Assembly: GCF_935825525.1 (NCBI RefSeq)
Contig: NZ_CAKXZT010000140.1
Span: 1-64,000 of the forward strand
Length of the DNA stretch: 64,000 nucleotides
Reading direction: 5' to 3'
Source: Mesorhizobium escarrei
GTDB lineage: Bacteria; Pseudomonadota; Alphaproteobacteria; Rhizobiales; Rhizobiaceae
In this document: positions 35,304 to 44,213 of the stretch, piece after piece
How the letters are laid out: each line of letters starts with the position of its first letter
Numbering within the stretch: position 1 is the stretch's first letter
Position numbers and translations under genes: made by a program
The notes under the pieces: generated by a model
What the model was told of the DNA's origin: nothing
Databases searched by the model: none
The model's input: the letters and a program-made list of their open reading frames with translations, nothing else

Positions 35304-37196
35304 ATGCTTAGTATCTTGAGAAGCGCGGCGGGGACCTGGGTCGCGAAAGCGCTGCTGATCTTGTTGGTGTTGAGCTTCGCCGTCTGGGGCATTTCCGGAC
35401 AGATGGTCGGTGGTTTTGCAGGCCATGACGCCGTCGTCACGGCCGGAGGCACTAAAGTGTCGATCAACGAGTATCGGCTGGCCTATGACCGGCAGATCAG
35501 CGTGATGTCGCAGCAATTCGGCCAGCGCATCAGCCGCGAGCAGGCGACGGCGCTTGGCCTCGACAACCAGGTGCTGGCACAACTCGTGTCGGGCGCAGTC
35601 CTCGATGAGCAGGCCCGCAAGCTCGGGCTTGGGCTGTCCAAGGACCGGCTGGCCCAACTCACCCATGAAGACCCGGCCTTCAAGGGTCCCGGCGGCACCT
35701 TCGACAGAAGGACCTTCGAATACATTCTGCAACAGGTCGGCATGCGGCCGGAAGACTATCTCAGGAATCGCGCCCAGGTGGCCGTGCGCCAGCAGATCGT
35801 CGAGGCGGTTTCGGACGGCCTCAAGGCACCGAATACGTTCTTGAAGGCGGTCGCGCTTTATCGTGGCGAAGACCGCACCATCGACTACGTGACCTTGCCG
35901 AAATCGCTGGTCGAGCCGATCGAAGCGCCATCCGACACGACGCTTTCGGCCTATTTTGAGGAAAACAAGAAGACCTATGCGGCGCCCGAATACCGCAAAT
36001 TCTCCTATGTCAGGCTCGAGCCGGAAGACATCATGGATGTGAGTGCCGTGACCGACCAACAGGTCAGCGACGACTACAACAAGAACAAGGGGCGCTACAC
36101 CACGCCGGAAACGCGCACCATCGAACAGCTCGTGTTCAAAACGCCCGATGCCGGGAAGGCCGCGCTCGATTCACTCAAGACCGGCGCGACCTTCGACAAA
36201 ATCGTCGCCGCCGAGGGCAAGACGCAGGCCGACACGATGCTCGGCACGCTGTCCAAGGACAAGATCGCTGACAAAGCGGTGGCGGATGCGGCGTTTGCGC
36301 TCAACATCAACGAAGTCAGCCCGGTCGTTCAGGGCGCCTTCGGTCCGGTGCTGCTGCGCGTCACCGAAATTAAGCCCGAAGTGGTGAAGCCGCTGGCCGA
36401 AGTGGCCGCCGACATCCGCAAGGACCTGGCGCTGGGCGAGGCAAGCCGCATTCTGCTCGACGTGCATGACAGTTACGAAGATAGCCGCGCTTCGGGCAGC
36501 ACGCTCAAGCAAGCGGCCGAAAAACTGAAGCTGAAGGTCGTCACCATCGACGCGATCGATCGCACCGGCCTGAGGCCGGACGGCACCATCGTCAAGGATC
36601 TGCCGGAATCGCCGGATCTCATCAAGGCGGTGTTCGATGCCGAACCCGGCACCGAGAATCCCGACCTCACCACCGCCAACAACGGCTTCGTGTTCTACGA
36701 GGTGGATTCGATCACGCCGGCCCGTGACCGCACGCTGGATGAAGTGCGCCAGAAGGTGGTGGCCGATTGGACGGCGGCGGAAACGACCAGGCGGCTCACC
36801 GCAAAAGCGGAGGAGCTCGAAAAGCGTCTCAAGGCCGGAGCCACGCTCGACGTGATCGCGAGCGAGCTCAAGCTTGAGAAGCGGACCAAGCGCGGCGTCA
36901 AGCGCGGGGCGGACGACGCCGATTTCGGCACGGAAGGAGCCGCGGCGATGTTCGCTGAAGGCGAAGGCGGGACCGGATTGATCCCCTCGCCCACCGGCGA
37001 CGGACAGATCCTGTTCAAGATCGCCGAAGTCTTCGAGCCTGCCGGAGCCGACGCCAGCTCGGTGCCGGACGACGCGCAGAAATCGTTCACCGCCGGCATG
37101 TCCGACGACCTGCTCGACCAGCTGGTCGCGCAGCTGCAGACGCAATATGACGTTCGCATCGACCAGACCGCCGTTGCCCAAGCCCTGACCAGATGA
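35304..37196 (+). CDS. ppiD: PpiD-like periplasmic peptidyl-prolyl isomerase/chaperone
   Basis: About 630 residues from ATG 35304 with GGAAG upstream. One membrane anchor (about 11-32, GTWVAKALLILLVLSFAVWG) precedes a SurA_N-like chaperone region and a central parvulin domain (about 255-360). The protein is SurA/PpiD-like and anchored to the inner membrane, where it helps newly exported outer-membrane proteins fold. Its stop overlaps the trpD start (ATGA), a conserved rhizobial arrangement with no obvious functional link. An upstream in-frame ATG at 35280 is possible. Confidence 0.88.
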   Translation: MLSILRSAAGTWVAKALLILLVLSFAVWGISGQMVGGFAGHDAVVTAGGTKVSINEYRLAYDRQISVMSQQFGQRISREQATALGLDNQVLAQLVSGAVLDEQARKLGLGLSKDRLAQLTHEDPAFKGPGGTFDRRTFEYILQQVGMRPEDYLRNRAQVAVRQQIVEAVSDGLKAPNTFLKAVALYRGEDRTIDYVTLPKSLVEPIEAPSDTTLSAYFEENKKTYAAPEYRKFSYVRLEPEDIMDVSAVTDQQVSDDYNKNKGRYTTPETRTIEQLVFKTPDAGKAALDSLKTGATFDKIVAAEGKTQADTMLGTLSKDKIADKAVADAAFALNINEVSPVVQGAFGPVLLRVTEIKPEVVKPLAEVAADIRKDLALGEASRILLDVHDSYEDSRASGSTLKQAAEKLKLKVVTIDAIDRTGLRPDGTIVKDLPESPDLIKAVFDAEPGTENPDLTTANNGFVFYEVDSITPARDRTLDEVRQKVVADWTAAETTRRLTAKAEELEKRLKAGATLDVIASELKLEKRTKRGVKRGADDADFGTEGAAAMFAEGEGGTGLIPSPTGDGQILFKIAEVFEPAGADASSVPDDAQKSFTAGMSDDLLDQLVAQLQTQYDVRIDQTAVAQALTR

Positions 37197-38203
37197 GCGC
37201 GCTCAAGACCCATATCGCCAAGGTCGCCGCCGGCAGCTCCCTTTCCTTCGAGGAAGCGCGCGAAGCCTTCGACATCATCATGTCGGGCGACGCTACGCCC
37301 GGCCAGATCGGCGGGTTCCTGATGGCGCTGCGCGTGCGCGGCGAGACGGTGAGCGAGATTTCCGGCGCCGTCGCCACCATGCGCGCCAAGATGCTGCGCG
37401 TCGACGCGCCGGCTGGCGCCATCGACATCGTCGGCACCGGCGGCGACAATTCGCACAGCGTCAACATCTCGACCGCATCCGCCTTCGTCATCGCCGCCTG
37501 CGGCGTGCCGGTGGCCAAGCACGGCAATCGCGGACTGTCCTCGCAGACCGGCGCCGCCGACGTGCTGACCGCGCTCGGCGTCAAGCTGGATATTCCGCCG
37601 GAAACGATCGGCCGCTGCATCCACGATGCAGGCGTCGGCTTCATGTTCGCGCCGGCGCATCATCCGGCGATGAAACATGTCGGCCCGATCCGCGTCGAGC
37701 TCGGCACCCGCACCATCTTCAATCTGCTTGGCCCGCTTTCCAATCCGGCTGGTGTCGTCAGGCAGATGGTCGGCGTCTTCTTGCCGGAATGGATCATGCC
37801 GGTGGCCGAGACGTTGAAGGCACTGGGCGCCGACCACGTCTGGGTCGCCCATGGCGACGGCTATGACGAGATCACCACCACCGGCGAAACCCAAGTCGCC
37901 GAACTGGTCGGCGGCGAGATCCGCCGCTTTACGCTGACCCCGGAAGCGGTCGGGCTGAAGCGGCATACCAAGGACGAGTTGCGCGGCGGCGATGCCGCCT
38001 ACAACGCCCAGGCGCTGCGCGACATGTTGGGCGGCGCTGCCGGCGCCTTTCGCGATACGGTGCTGATGAACGCCGGCGCCGGACTGGTGGTGGCGGGCAA
38101 GGCGACGACGCTTGCCGATGGCATGGCGACGGCGGCGCAAGCCATCGACAGTGGCCGGGCGCTGAAAGTGCTTGACCGGCTGGTCGAGATTTCGAACGGA
38201 TAG
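37193..38203 (+). CDS. trpD: Anthranilate phosphoribosyltransferase
   Basis: A 336-residue enzyme. The PRPP-binding loop VGTGGDN near residue 79, the NISTASAFV and KHGNRGLSSQTGAADVL blocks (cut as KHGNRGLSS), and the anthranilate site around HHPAMKHVGPIR are all there. It transfers phosphoribose to anthranilate in tryptophan synthesis. The start overlaps the ppiD stop; trpC follows after four bases. Length normal. Confidence 0.97.
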   Translation: MSALKTHIAKVAAGSSLSFEEAREAFDIIMSGDATPGQIGGFLMALRVRGETVSEISGAVATMRAKMLRVDAPAGAIDIVGTGGDNSHSVNISTASAFVIAACGVPVAKHGNRGLSSQTGAADVLTALGVKLDIPPETIGRCIHDAGVGFMFAPAHHPAMKHVGPIRVELGTRTIFNLLGPLSNPAGVVRQMVGVFLPEWIMPVAETLKALGADHVWVAHGDGYDEITTTGETQVAELVGGEIRRFTLTPEAVGLKRHTKDELRGGDAAYNAQALRDMLGGAAGAFRDTVLMNAGAGLVVAGKATTLADGMATAAQAIDSGRALKVLDRLVEISNG

Positions 38204-38207
38204 CGCC

Positions 38208-39059
38208 GTGTCTGATATCCTGCGCAAGATCGAAGCCTACAAGCGCGACGAGATCGCGGCGGCGAAGGCGCGCGTGCCACTTGCCGAAATCAAGGCACGG
38301 GCAAAGGATACCGACGCACCACGCGGCTTTCTCTCGGCCCTTGAAGCCAAACGCAAATCCGGCAGTTTCGCGCTGATCGCCGAGATCAAGAAGGCGAGCC
38401 CGTCCAAGGGCCTGATCCGCGCCGATTTCGATCCGCCGGCGCTGGCCAGGGCCTATGCCAAAGGTGGGGCTGCCTGCCTCTCGGTGCTAACCGATGCGCC
38501 GTCTTTCCAGGGGGCGCCTGAATTCCTCACCGATGCGCGCAGCGCCGTCACATTGCCGGCTTTGCGCAAGGATTTTCTGTTCGATCCCTATCAGGTGTTC
38601 GAGGCCCGTGCATGGGGCGCGGACGCCATCCTGATCATCATGGCGAGCGTCGATGACGCCGTGGCCAGGGAACTCGAAACGACGGCTTTCGAGCTCGGCA
38701 TGGACGCCCTGGTCGAGGTGCATGACGCGGCCGAGACGGAACGCGCGCTGAAACTGTCGTCGCGGCTGATCGGCATCAACAACCGCAATCTCCGGACGTT
38801 CGAAACCAGCATCGAGACATCGGAGCGGCTCGCGGCGATGGTGCCGGCCGACCGCCTGCTGGTCAGCGAGAGTGGTATTTTCTCGCACGAAGACTGCCGC
38901 AGGCTGGAACGGAGCGACATTGGCACGTTCCTCGTCGGCGAGAGCCTGATGCGGCAACAGGACGTGGCCACTGCGACGCACCTGCTTTTGACGGGCAAGG
39001 CGCCCGCCAATGCATCTGCCCCAAAATCGGAATCGATTTTCGGAGCGCACGATGCATAA
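38208..39059 (+). CDS. trpC: Indole-3-glycerol phosphate synthase
   Basis: A 283-residue TIM-barrel enzyme beginning with GTG at 38208 (SDILRKIEAYKRDEI). Catalytic Lys residues in AEIKKASPSKG and LRKDFLFDPYQV and the Glu in VSESGI are present. It closes the indole ring of tryptophan. The last 15 or so residues (SAPKSESIFGAHDA) are not part of the barrel and are encoded by a dispersed palindromic repeat that has run into the gene end. trpD lies four bases upstream and moaC follows. Confidence 0.95.
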   Translation: MSDILRKIEAYKRDEIAAAKARVPLAEIKARAKDTDAPRGFLSALEAKRKSGSFALIAEIKKASPSKGLIRADFDPPALARAYAKGGAACLSVLTDAPSFQGAPEFLTDARSAVTLPALRKDFLFDPYQVFEARAWGADAILIIMASVDDAVARELETTAFELGMDALVEVHDAAETERALKLSSRLIGINNRNLRTFETSIETSERLAAMVPADRLLVSESGIFSHEDCRRLERSDIGTFLVGESLMRQQDVATATHLLLTGKAPANASAPKSESIFGAHDA

Positions 39060-39103
39060 ATTCAAAGCGTTAGAGCATATTTTGTGCGTCCAAACGGACG
39101 CAC
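39021..39103. repeat. Dispersed palindromic repeat, copy A (trpC end to moaC leader)
   Basis: An AAAATC/GATTTT hairpin at 39023-39040 with flanking inverted TGCATC/GATGCA, then a second hairpin GTGCGTCC-AAAC-GGACGCAC at 39084-39103. The same two-part layout is found between lpxD and bamA (51671-51778). The element overlaps the last codons of trpC. Confidence 0.7.
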
Positions 39104-39125
39104 GTCCCTCCAAGGTGACCTGACG

Positions 39126-39623
39126 ATGTCGGCCGCCCTCACCCATCTTGGCGCACAAGGCGAAGCCAATATGGTCGATGTCGGCGACAAGGCGGAGACG
39201 ACCCGCACGGCAATCGCCGAAGGTCTTGTCTCGATGCGGCCCGAAACGCTGAAAATGATTCTCGACGGCGATGCCAAGAAAGGCGACGTGCTGGGCACGG
39301 CGCGCATCGCCGGCATCATGGCGGCCAAGAGGACGCATGAGCTGATCCCGCTCTGCCATCCGCTGCTGTTGACCAAGATATCGGTAGACATCGAACCGGA
39401 CGCGACGCTGCCCGGCCTGAAGGTCACGGCGCTGGCCCGCGTCACCGGCAAGACCGGCGTCGAGATGGAAGCGCTGACCGCCGTCTCGGTCGCCTGCCTG
39501 ACGATCTATGATATGGCCAAGGCGGTCGACCGCGCGATGGCGATCTCCGGCATCAGGCTGGTGGAAAAGACCGGCGGCAAATCCGGCGACTACAAGGCGG
39601 ATGCCCAGGGGCCAGGCCAATAA
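39126..39623 (+). CDS. moaC: Cyclic pyranopterin monophosphate synthase
   Basis: A 165-residue protein from ATG 39126 with AAGGTGA upstream. MVDVGDKAETTRTA is the family N-terminus; PLCHPLLLTK and VGxxGKTGVEMEALTAV-like block (TGKTGVEMEAL) carry active-site His and Lys. With MoaA it makes cyclic pyranopterin monophosphate, the first step to molybdenum cofactor. The stop TAA shares one base with the moeA ATG, so the two are coupled. Confidence 0.96.
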   Translation: MSAALTHLGAQGEANMVDVGDKAETTRTAIAEGLVSMRPETLKMILDGDAKKGDVLGTARIAGIMAAKRTHELIPLCHPLLLTKISVDIEPDATLPGLKVTALARVTGKTGVEMEALTAVSVACLTIYDMAKAVDRAMAISGIRLVEKTGGKSGDYKADAQGPGQ

Positions 39624-40828
39624 TGGCGCTGCTTCCGGTCGCCGAGGCGCTCGAGCGCCTGCTTGAGGACGCTGCGCCCTTGCAGGCTGAAAGCGTCGCC
39701 CTGATGGACGCCGCCGACCGGGTGCTGGCGGGGCCGCTCATGGCACTCCGCACCCAGCCGCCATTCAACGCGTCAGCCATGGACGGCTACGCCGTGCGGG
39801 CCGACGATGTCGCGTCCGTGCCCGCGAGACTTTCGGTGATCGGCATGGCGCCGGCCGGACGCGGCTTTGCCGGAACAGTCGGCCCGGTGCAGGCCGTGCG
39901 CATCTTCACCGGCGCGCCGCTTCCCGCAGGCGCCAACACCATCGTCATCCAGGAGAATGTCCGCGACCTCGGCGGCGGCAGCATCGAAGTGACCGCGTCG
40001 ACGGTCGAAGGCCGCCACATCCGCCGCCTCGGGCTCGATTTCTCGAAGGGCAACGTGCTGCTGGAGAAAGGCCGCCTGCTCGATCCGGCGGCATTGTCGT
40101 TGGCGGCGTCGGCCAACCATCCGCAGGTCGCCGTGGTGAAACGGCCGCTGGTCGCCATCATCGCCACCGGCGACGAATTGCTGCCGCCGGGCAGCGACCT
40201 TGGCCCCGACCAGATCATCTCCTCCAATGCCTATGGCGTCTCCGCTGCGTCCCGCTCGGTCGGCGCCTGCGCACTCGATCTCGGCATCGCCGCCGACCGC
40301 AAGGAGGCGATCGCCGCGCTGGTGAAAAAAGCGGTCGACGCATGCGCCGACGTCATCGTCACGCTGGGCGGCGCCTCGGTCGGCGACCACGACCTCGTCC
40401 ATGACGTACTGACCGGCGAAGGCATGACGCTCGATTTCTGGAAAATCGCCATGCGGCCCGGCAAGCCACTGATGTTCGGGCGGTTGGGCGACATCCGCTG
40501 CATCGGCCTGCCCGGCAATCCAGTGGCGAGCCTGGTCTGCACGCAGCTCTTTCTGAAGCCGCTGCTGGCGCGGCTCGGCGGCCGCGCCTTCCGCCAGGAC
40601 ATGCGTCAGGCGCGGCTCGGCGCCGCCTTGCCGACCAACGATCTCCGGCAGGACTATGTACGCGCGGTGGTGAAGGAAGAAGCTGGCACGCTTGAGGCAA
40701 CGCCGTTCAGTATCCAGGATTCCTCGATGCTCAGAATGCTGGCCGACGCCAACGGACTGATCGTGCGCGAGCCATTCGCTCCCGCAGCCGCAGCGGGCGC
40801 CGCCTGCAGCGTGCTGATGCTACGCTGA
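39623..40828 (+). CDS. moeA: Molybdopterin molybdenumtransferase
   Basis: A 401-residue enzyme with the four usual MoeA domains. FNASAMDGYAV (about 49-59) is the hallmark of domain 1; GDELLPPG and TLGGASVGDHD mark the MoCF-type core, and RPGKPLMFGRLG follows. It inserts molybdate into adenylylated molybdopterin. Overlaps moaC by one base. lexA follows after 104 bases that contain a LexA operator. Confidence 0.96.
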   Translation: MALLPVAEALERLLEDAAPLQAESVALMDAADRVLAGPLMALRTQPPFNASAMDGYAVRADDVASVPARLSVIGMAPAGRGFAGTVGPVQAVRIFTGAPLPAGANTIVIQENVRDLGGGSIEVTASTVEGRHIRRLGLDFSKGNVLLEKGRLLDPAALSLAASANHPQVAVVKRPLVAIIATGDELLPPGSDLGPDQIISSNAYGVSAASRSVGACALDLGIAADRKEAIAALVKKAVDACADVIVTLGGASVGDHDLVHDVLTGEGMTLDFWKIAMRPGKPLMFGRLGDIRCIGLPGNPVASLVCTQLFLKPLLARLGGRAFRQDMRQARLGAALPTNDLRQDYVRAVVKEEAGTLEATPFSIQDSSMLRMLADANGLIVREPFAPAAAAGAACSVLMLR

Positions 40829-40868
40829 ACAAAACGTCAACACATTCATTAAACTTTAAATGGTTGCA

Positions 40869-40883
40869 GAACACAACTGGAAC
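40869..40883. promoter_or_regulatory. SOS box (LexA operator)
   Basis: GAACACAACTGGAAC fits the alphaproteobacterial LexA site GAAC-N7-GAAC (equal to GTTC-N7-GTTC on the other strand) exactly. It lies 50 bases before the lexA start, so lexA should repress itself. Established consensus; match seen directly. Confidence 0.9.
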
Positions 40884-40932
40884 AGATAGTGTTTGTTCTG
40901 GGTTTGTTTTTCTGATTCTGTTGGGGGTCGCG

Positions 40933-41670
40933 ATGCTGACACGCAAACAACATGAACTGCTGATGTTCATCCACGAGCGGCTGAAGGAAAGCGGCATTCC
41001 GCCCTCGTTCGACGAGATGAAGGAAGCGCTCGACCTCGCCTCCAAATCGGGGATCCATCGGCTGATCACGGCGCTGGAGGAGCGCGGTTTCATTCGCCGC
41101 CTTCCCAACCGCGCCCGCGCGCTGGAGGTGCTGCGCCTGCCCGATTCGATCGCGCCGGGCCTCAATGCGGCGCGCAAATTCTCGCCGAGCGTCATTCAAG
41201 GCAGCCTTGGGCAGGGCAGCCTCGGACGGCAGATCAAGCCGGCGCCTTCGCGCATGCGTGCGGCCGGCAATGACGACGACGTCGTTGCCACCGTCTCCAT
41301 ACCGGTGATGGGCCGCATCGCTGCCGGTGTGCCGATCGACGCCATCCAGCACCAGACGCATTCGATCTCGGTGCCACCGGACATGATCACCGGCGGCACG
41401 CACTACGCGCTGGAGGTCAAGGGTGATTCGATGATCGAGGCCGGCATTTTCGACGGCGACACGGTCATCATCCGCAACGCCGACACCGCCCAGCCTGGCG
41501 AGATCATTGTCGCTCTGGTCGACGAGGAGGAAGCAACGCTGAAGCGGTTCCGCCGCAAGGGCGCCTCGATCGCACTGGAAGCCGCCAATCCGGCCTACGA
41601 GACGCGCATCTTCGGGCCGGACCGGGTCAAGGTGCAGGGCAAGCTGGTCGGACTGATCCGGCGTTACTGA
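40933..41670 (+). CDS. lexA: SOS repressor LexA
   Basis: A 245-residue protein. The N-terminal winged helix (1-65: MLTRKQHELLMFIHERL) recognises DNA. The C-terminal S24 peptidase part has the self-cleavage bond in IAAGVP (A131-G132), nucleophile S166 in GDSMIEAG and K204 in EATLKRF. RecA-stimulated self-cleavage relieves repression of DNA-repair genes. The linker is longer than in E. coli (202 residues), as usual in alphaproteobacteria. A perfect SOS box stands upstream. The gene end overlaps the end of comEC on the other strand by 7 bases. Confidence 0.97.
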   Translation: MLTRKQHELLMFIHERLKESGIPPSFDEMKEALDLASKSGIHRLITALEERGFIRRLPNRARALEVLRLPDSIAPGLNAARKFSPSVIQGSLGQGSLGRQIKPAPSRMRAAGNDDDVVATVSIPVMGRIAAGVPIDAIQHQTHSISVPPDMITGGTHYALEVKGDSMIEAGIFDGDTVIIRNADTAQPGEIIVALVDEEEATLKRFRRKGASIALEAANPAYETRIFGPDRVKVQGKLVGLIRRY

Positions 41671-44111
41671 GCGGCAGGCTTCTTGGGTCTCTCGGCCCTG
41701 CGGTATGGCGGCAGGCCTCTCGCCTCGCGCGAAAATCGCCGCTGCTCATGCCAAGGCCTGTATGGCTGCCTGACGGCAAAGCGGATTTCTGCGCGTCGTC
41801 GCCGATAGCGATCGAAGAAGACGGCGGCACTGCCCATGCGAGCGAGCTGCCGTTTAGTGACGACCAGAACCAGCGGATTGCGGCAGGGTTTGTAATAGGC
41901 TGTGGCATCGTCGATGACGATCAAATCCGCAAAGGCACAGGCTCGCCGCGCGGTTTTGCGGTCGTCGGCGAACGCGATGATCGCGCCGGACGGATGCCGG
42001 GCGAGGCACAGGCCGGCAGCGCAGGTGAAAGGCGCTCCCGGCGGCAGGTCGGCCGGGTCGGCGATGTCGAACCGCACATCTCCTTTTTCGAATGTCTCCG
42101 GCTCGACGATCGTCGTTGAAACCAGCGCATGTTTCCAGTTGTCGGTGGTGAATTCGTTCGAACGCACCCGGTTGACGGCAAGTTCGCCGCCGCCGATCGG
42201 CAGCGCCACCAGATGCGCATCCTCCGAGATCAGCACGTCGGGGGTGCGCGTCCCGGAAATCGTCAGCAGGCCGGCGAGCGCAAAGGGAAGCGACGCAAGC
42301 CGCAGCCATGTCGTCGCCATCGTGGCGATGACCAGGGCGACCGTCACCAGCAGAACCGACTGCAACGAAATCAGTCCGACTGCATCGATCGGCGAACGCT
42401 CGGAAATCCATCCCGAAATTGCGATCATGGCCGTCAGTCCCTTGCCCATCATGTAGAGGAAAGGGCCGTCGAGGCCGAAAGGCATTGCCAAGGCGCTGAG
42501 GACGGCCAGGAACATGACGATCGTGACGATTGGCATGACGGCCAGATTGGCGAACAGGCTGAGCGGCGATACGCGCTGGAAGTGCCAGATGGCGAAGAGC
42601 GCGGTGGCGCTGCCGGCAATGATGGAGGTCATTGCGATGGTGCCTGACCCGGAGACGAGTTTTTGCATGACGAAAGCGACTGGCGACCGTCGCTGTGGCG
42701 GCGCCGTGGCCTTGTCGGCACGATAGTCGACCAACCGGCATAGGCGCCGACGAGAGCCGCAGTCGCAGCGAAGGACATCTGGAAGCTTGCGCCGATCACC
42801 TCGTGCGGCGACACCACGATGACAGCGATGGCCGAAATCGCCAGGTTTCGCATGGTGAGTGCCGCCCGGTCGAACAGCACGGCGACAAGCATTACCGCCA
42901 GTATGATGAAGCTGCGTTCAGCCGCGACCACGATACCGGAAAAAATCAGATAGGCAGCAATGGAAAAGAGTGCGGCGGCAGCCGCATATTTTTTGACCGG
43001 CCGGCGCGACGAAAAGTCGGGAAACAGCGCAAAGCCGCCGCGCCGCAATCCCATGACGGTGCCGGCGACAAGCGCCATGTGCAGGCCGGAAATGGAGATG
43101 ATGTGGTAGATGCCGGTGCGCCGCATCGATTCGTTTATCTCTTCGGGAATGCCGGCACGCACACCGACGATCAGCGCAGCGGCAATCTCCCCCTCGGCAG
43201 ATGCTGTCCCTGATATGGTCGGCGATGGTCTCGCGCGCCTTCTCGATCGACGAAGAAAGGCGTGCGGTTAACGGTGCATCTTCGGAAACCACGATCTTTG
43301 GACTGCCGAGGAAAAAGCCACTGGCACCGATACCGGCGAAATAGCTGTCAAAGGAGAAGTCATAGCTGTCCGGTCTGACCGGGCCAGTCGGAGGCAGAAG
43401 CCTCACATAGCCGGTTGCCACCGAGCCTGCGGTCATCTCAGCGGGAATCTTGCGTGCCGATACCCTGACACGTTCGGGTGCATAACGCAGTGTCGGCCGG
43501 GCGGTCGACATCACGTCGATGGTCAGCCTGATCCGGCCGTTCGCCATCTGGTCGTGCCTGACGACACGGCCGGTCAGCTGGGTCTGGATTTCCGAACCGA
43601 GCATCCGCGTTCCGGCGCGCCAGGTTTCAACCTTGCCGGCGAGCACACCAAGCGCGCACAGCAACGCTGCCATGAAGCACAAATGCGTTTTGCGCCTTGA
43701 GCGCGTGACGGCCGCACACAATGCCGTGAGGACCACGACGGCGATGGGCTGCGCAAAGTCCGGTTCGACGGCAAGCGAAAAATAGACGATCACCCCGCAT
43801 GCCAGAAAAACCGGCACCAGCAGGAAGGCGACGCCGCGGTCGAGTTCCAGGCCGGCTGCCGAGGCCACGCTGTTGCGGATACCGGACGGTGAAAGATGGC
43901 TGAGCTGTCGGCGAAAACGAATGACAGGCCCGGGTGTTGGAGCCGGTATCGGCGCGGAGCGGTCCGGCGAAAGAGGCTGGATGCCCGGCGGCGACGCAGG
44001 CAGCGAAACGGGTAGCGGCTCAGCCTGAGGAACGTCGGCAAATAGCGATCGTTCGCTGACGCTTGTGATCGCGCCCTCGCTCTCGTCCACACCGCGGTCT
44101 GGTCCAGCCAT
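41664..44111 (-). pseudogene. comEC: ComEC/Rec2-family DNA-uptake channel, two frameshifts
   Basis: Three frames join into one ComEC protein. From ATG 44111: the N-terminal part with DUF4131-like segment (VIVYFSLAVEPDF, TGRVVRHDQ). The middle (AGIPEEINESMRRTGIYHIISISGLHMALVAG and further membrane helices, cut here) begins near 43190. The last part, YRADKATAPPQ to the stop at 41664, begins near 42725 and holds the final helices and a beta-lactamase-like C-terminal domain. The first break lies at a CCCCC run (43189-43193). If real, the competence channel cannot be made. Divergent from gltX, convergent with lexA. Confidence 0.85.
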
Positions 44112-44213
44112 AGGGTTCGCCCCTTGCGCCCTTGACCTCCTATGCTACATGAACGCGCGACGCGCGAAAGTCCGCGCAACCAGATCCGTTTCCTGCGCTT
44201 ACCTGGGAGTTCC

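Noticed and set aside
40844..40862. CtrA site (TTAA-N7-TTAA) in front of lexA
   Set aside because: The two TTAA boxes are only three bases apart, so the spacing is wrong.
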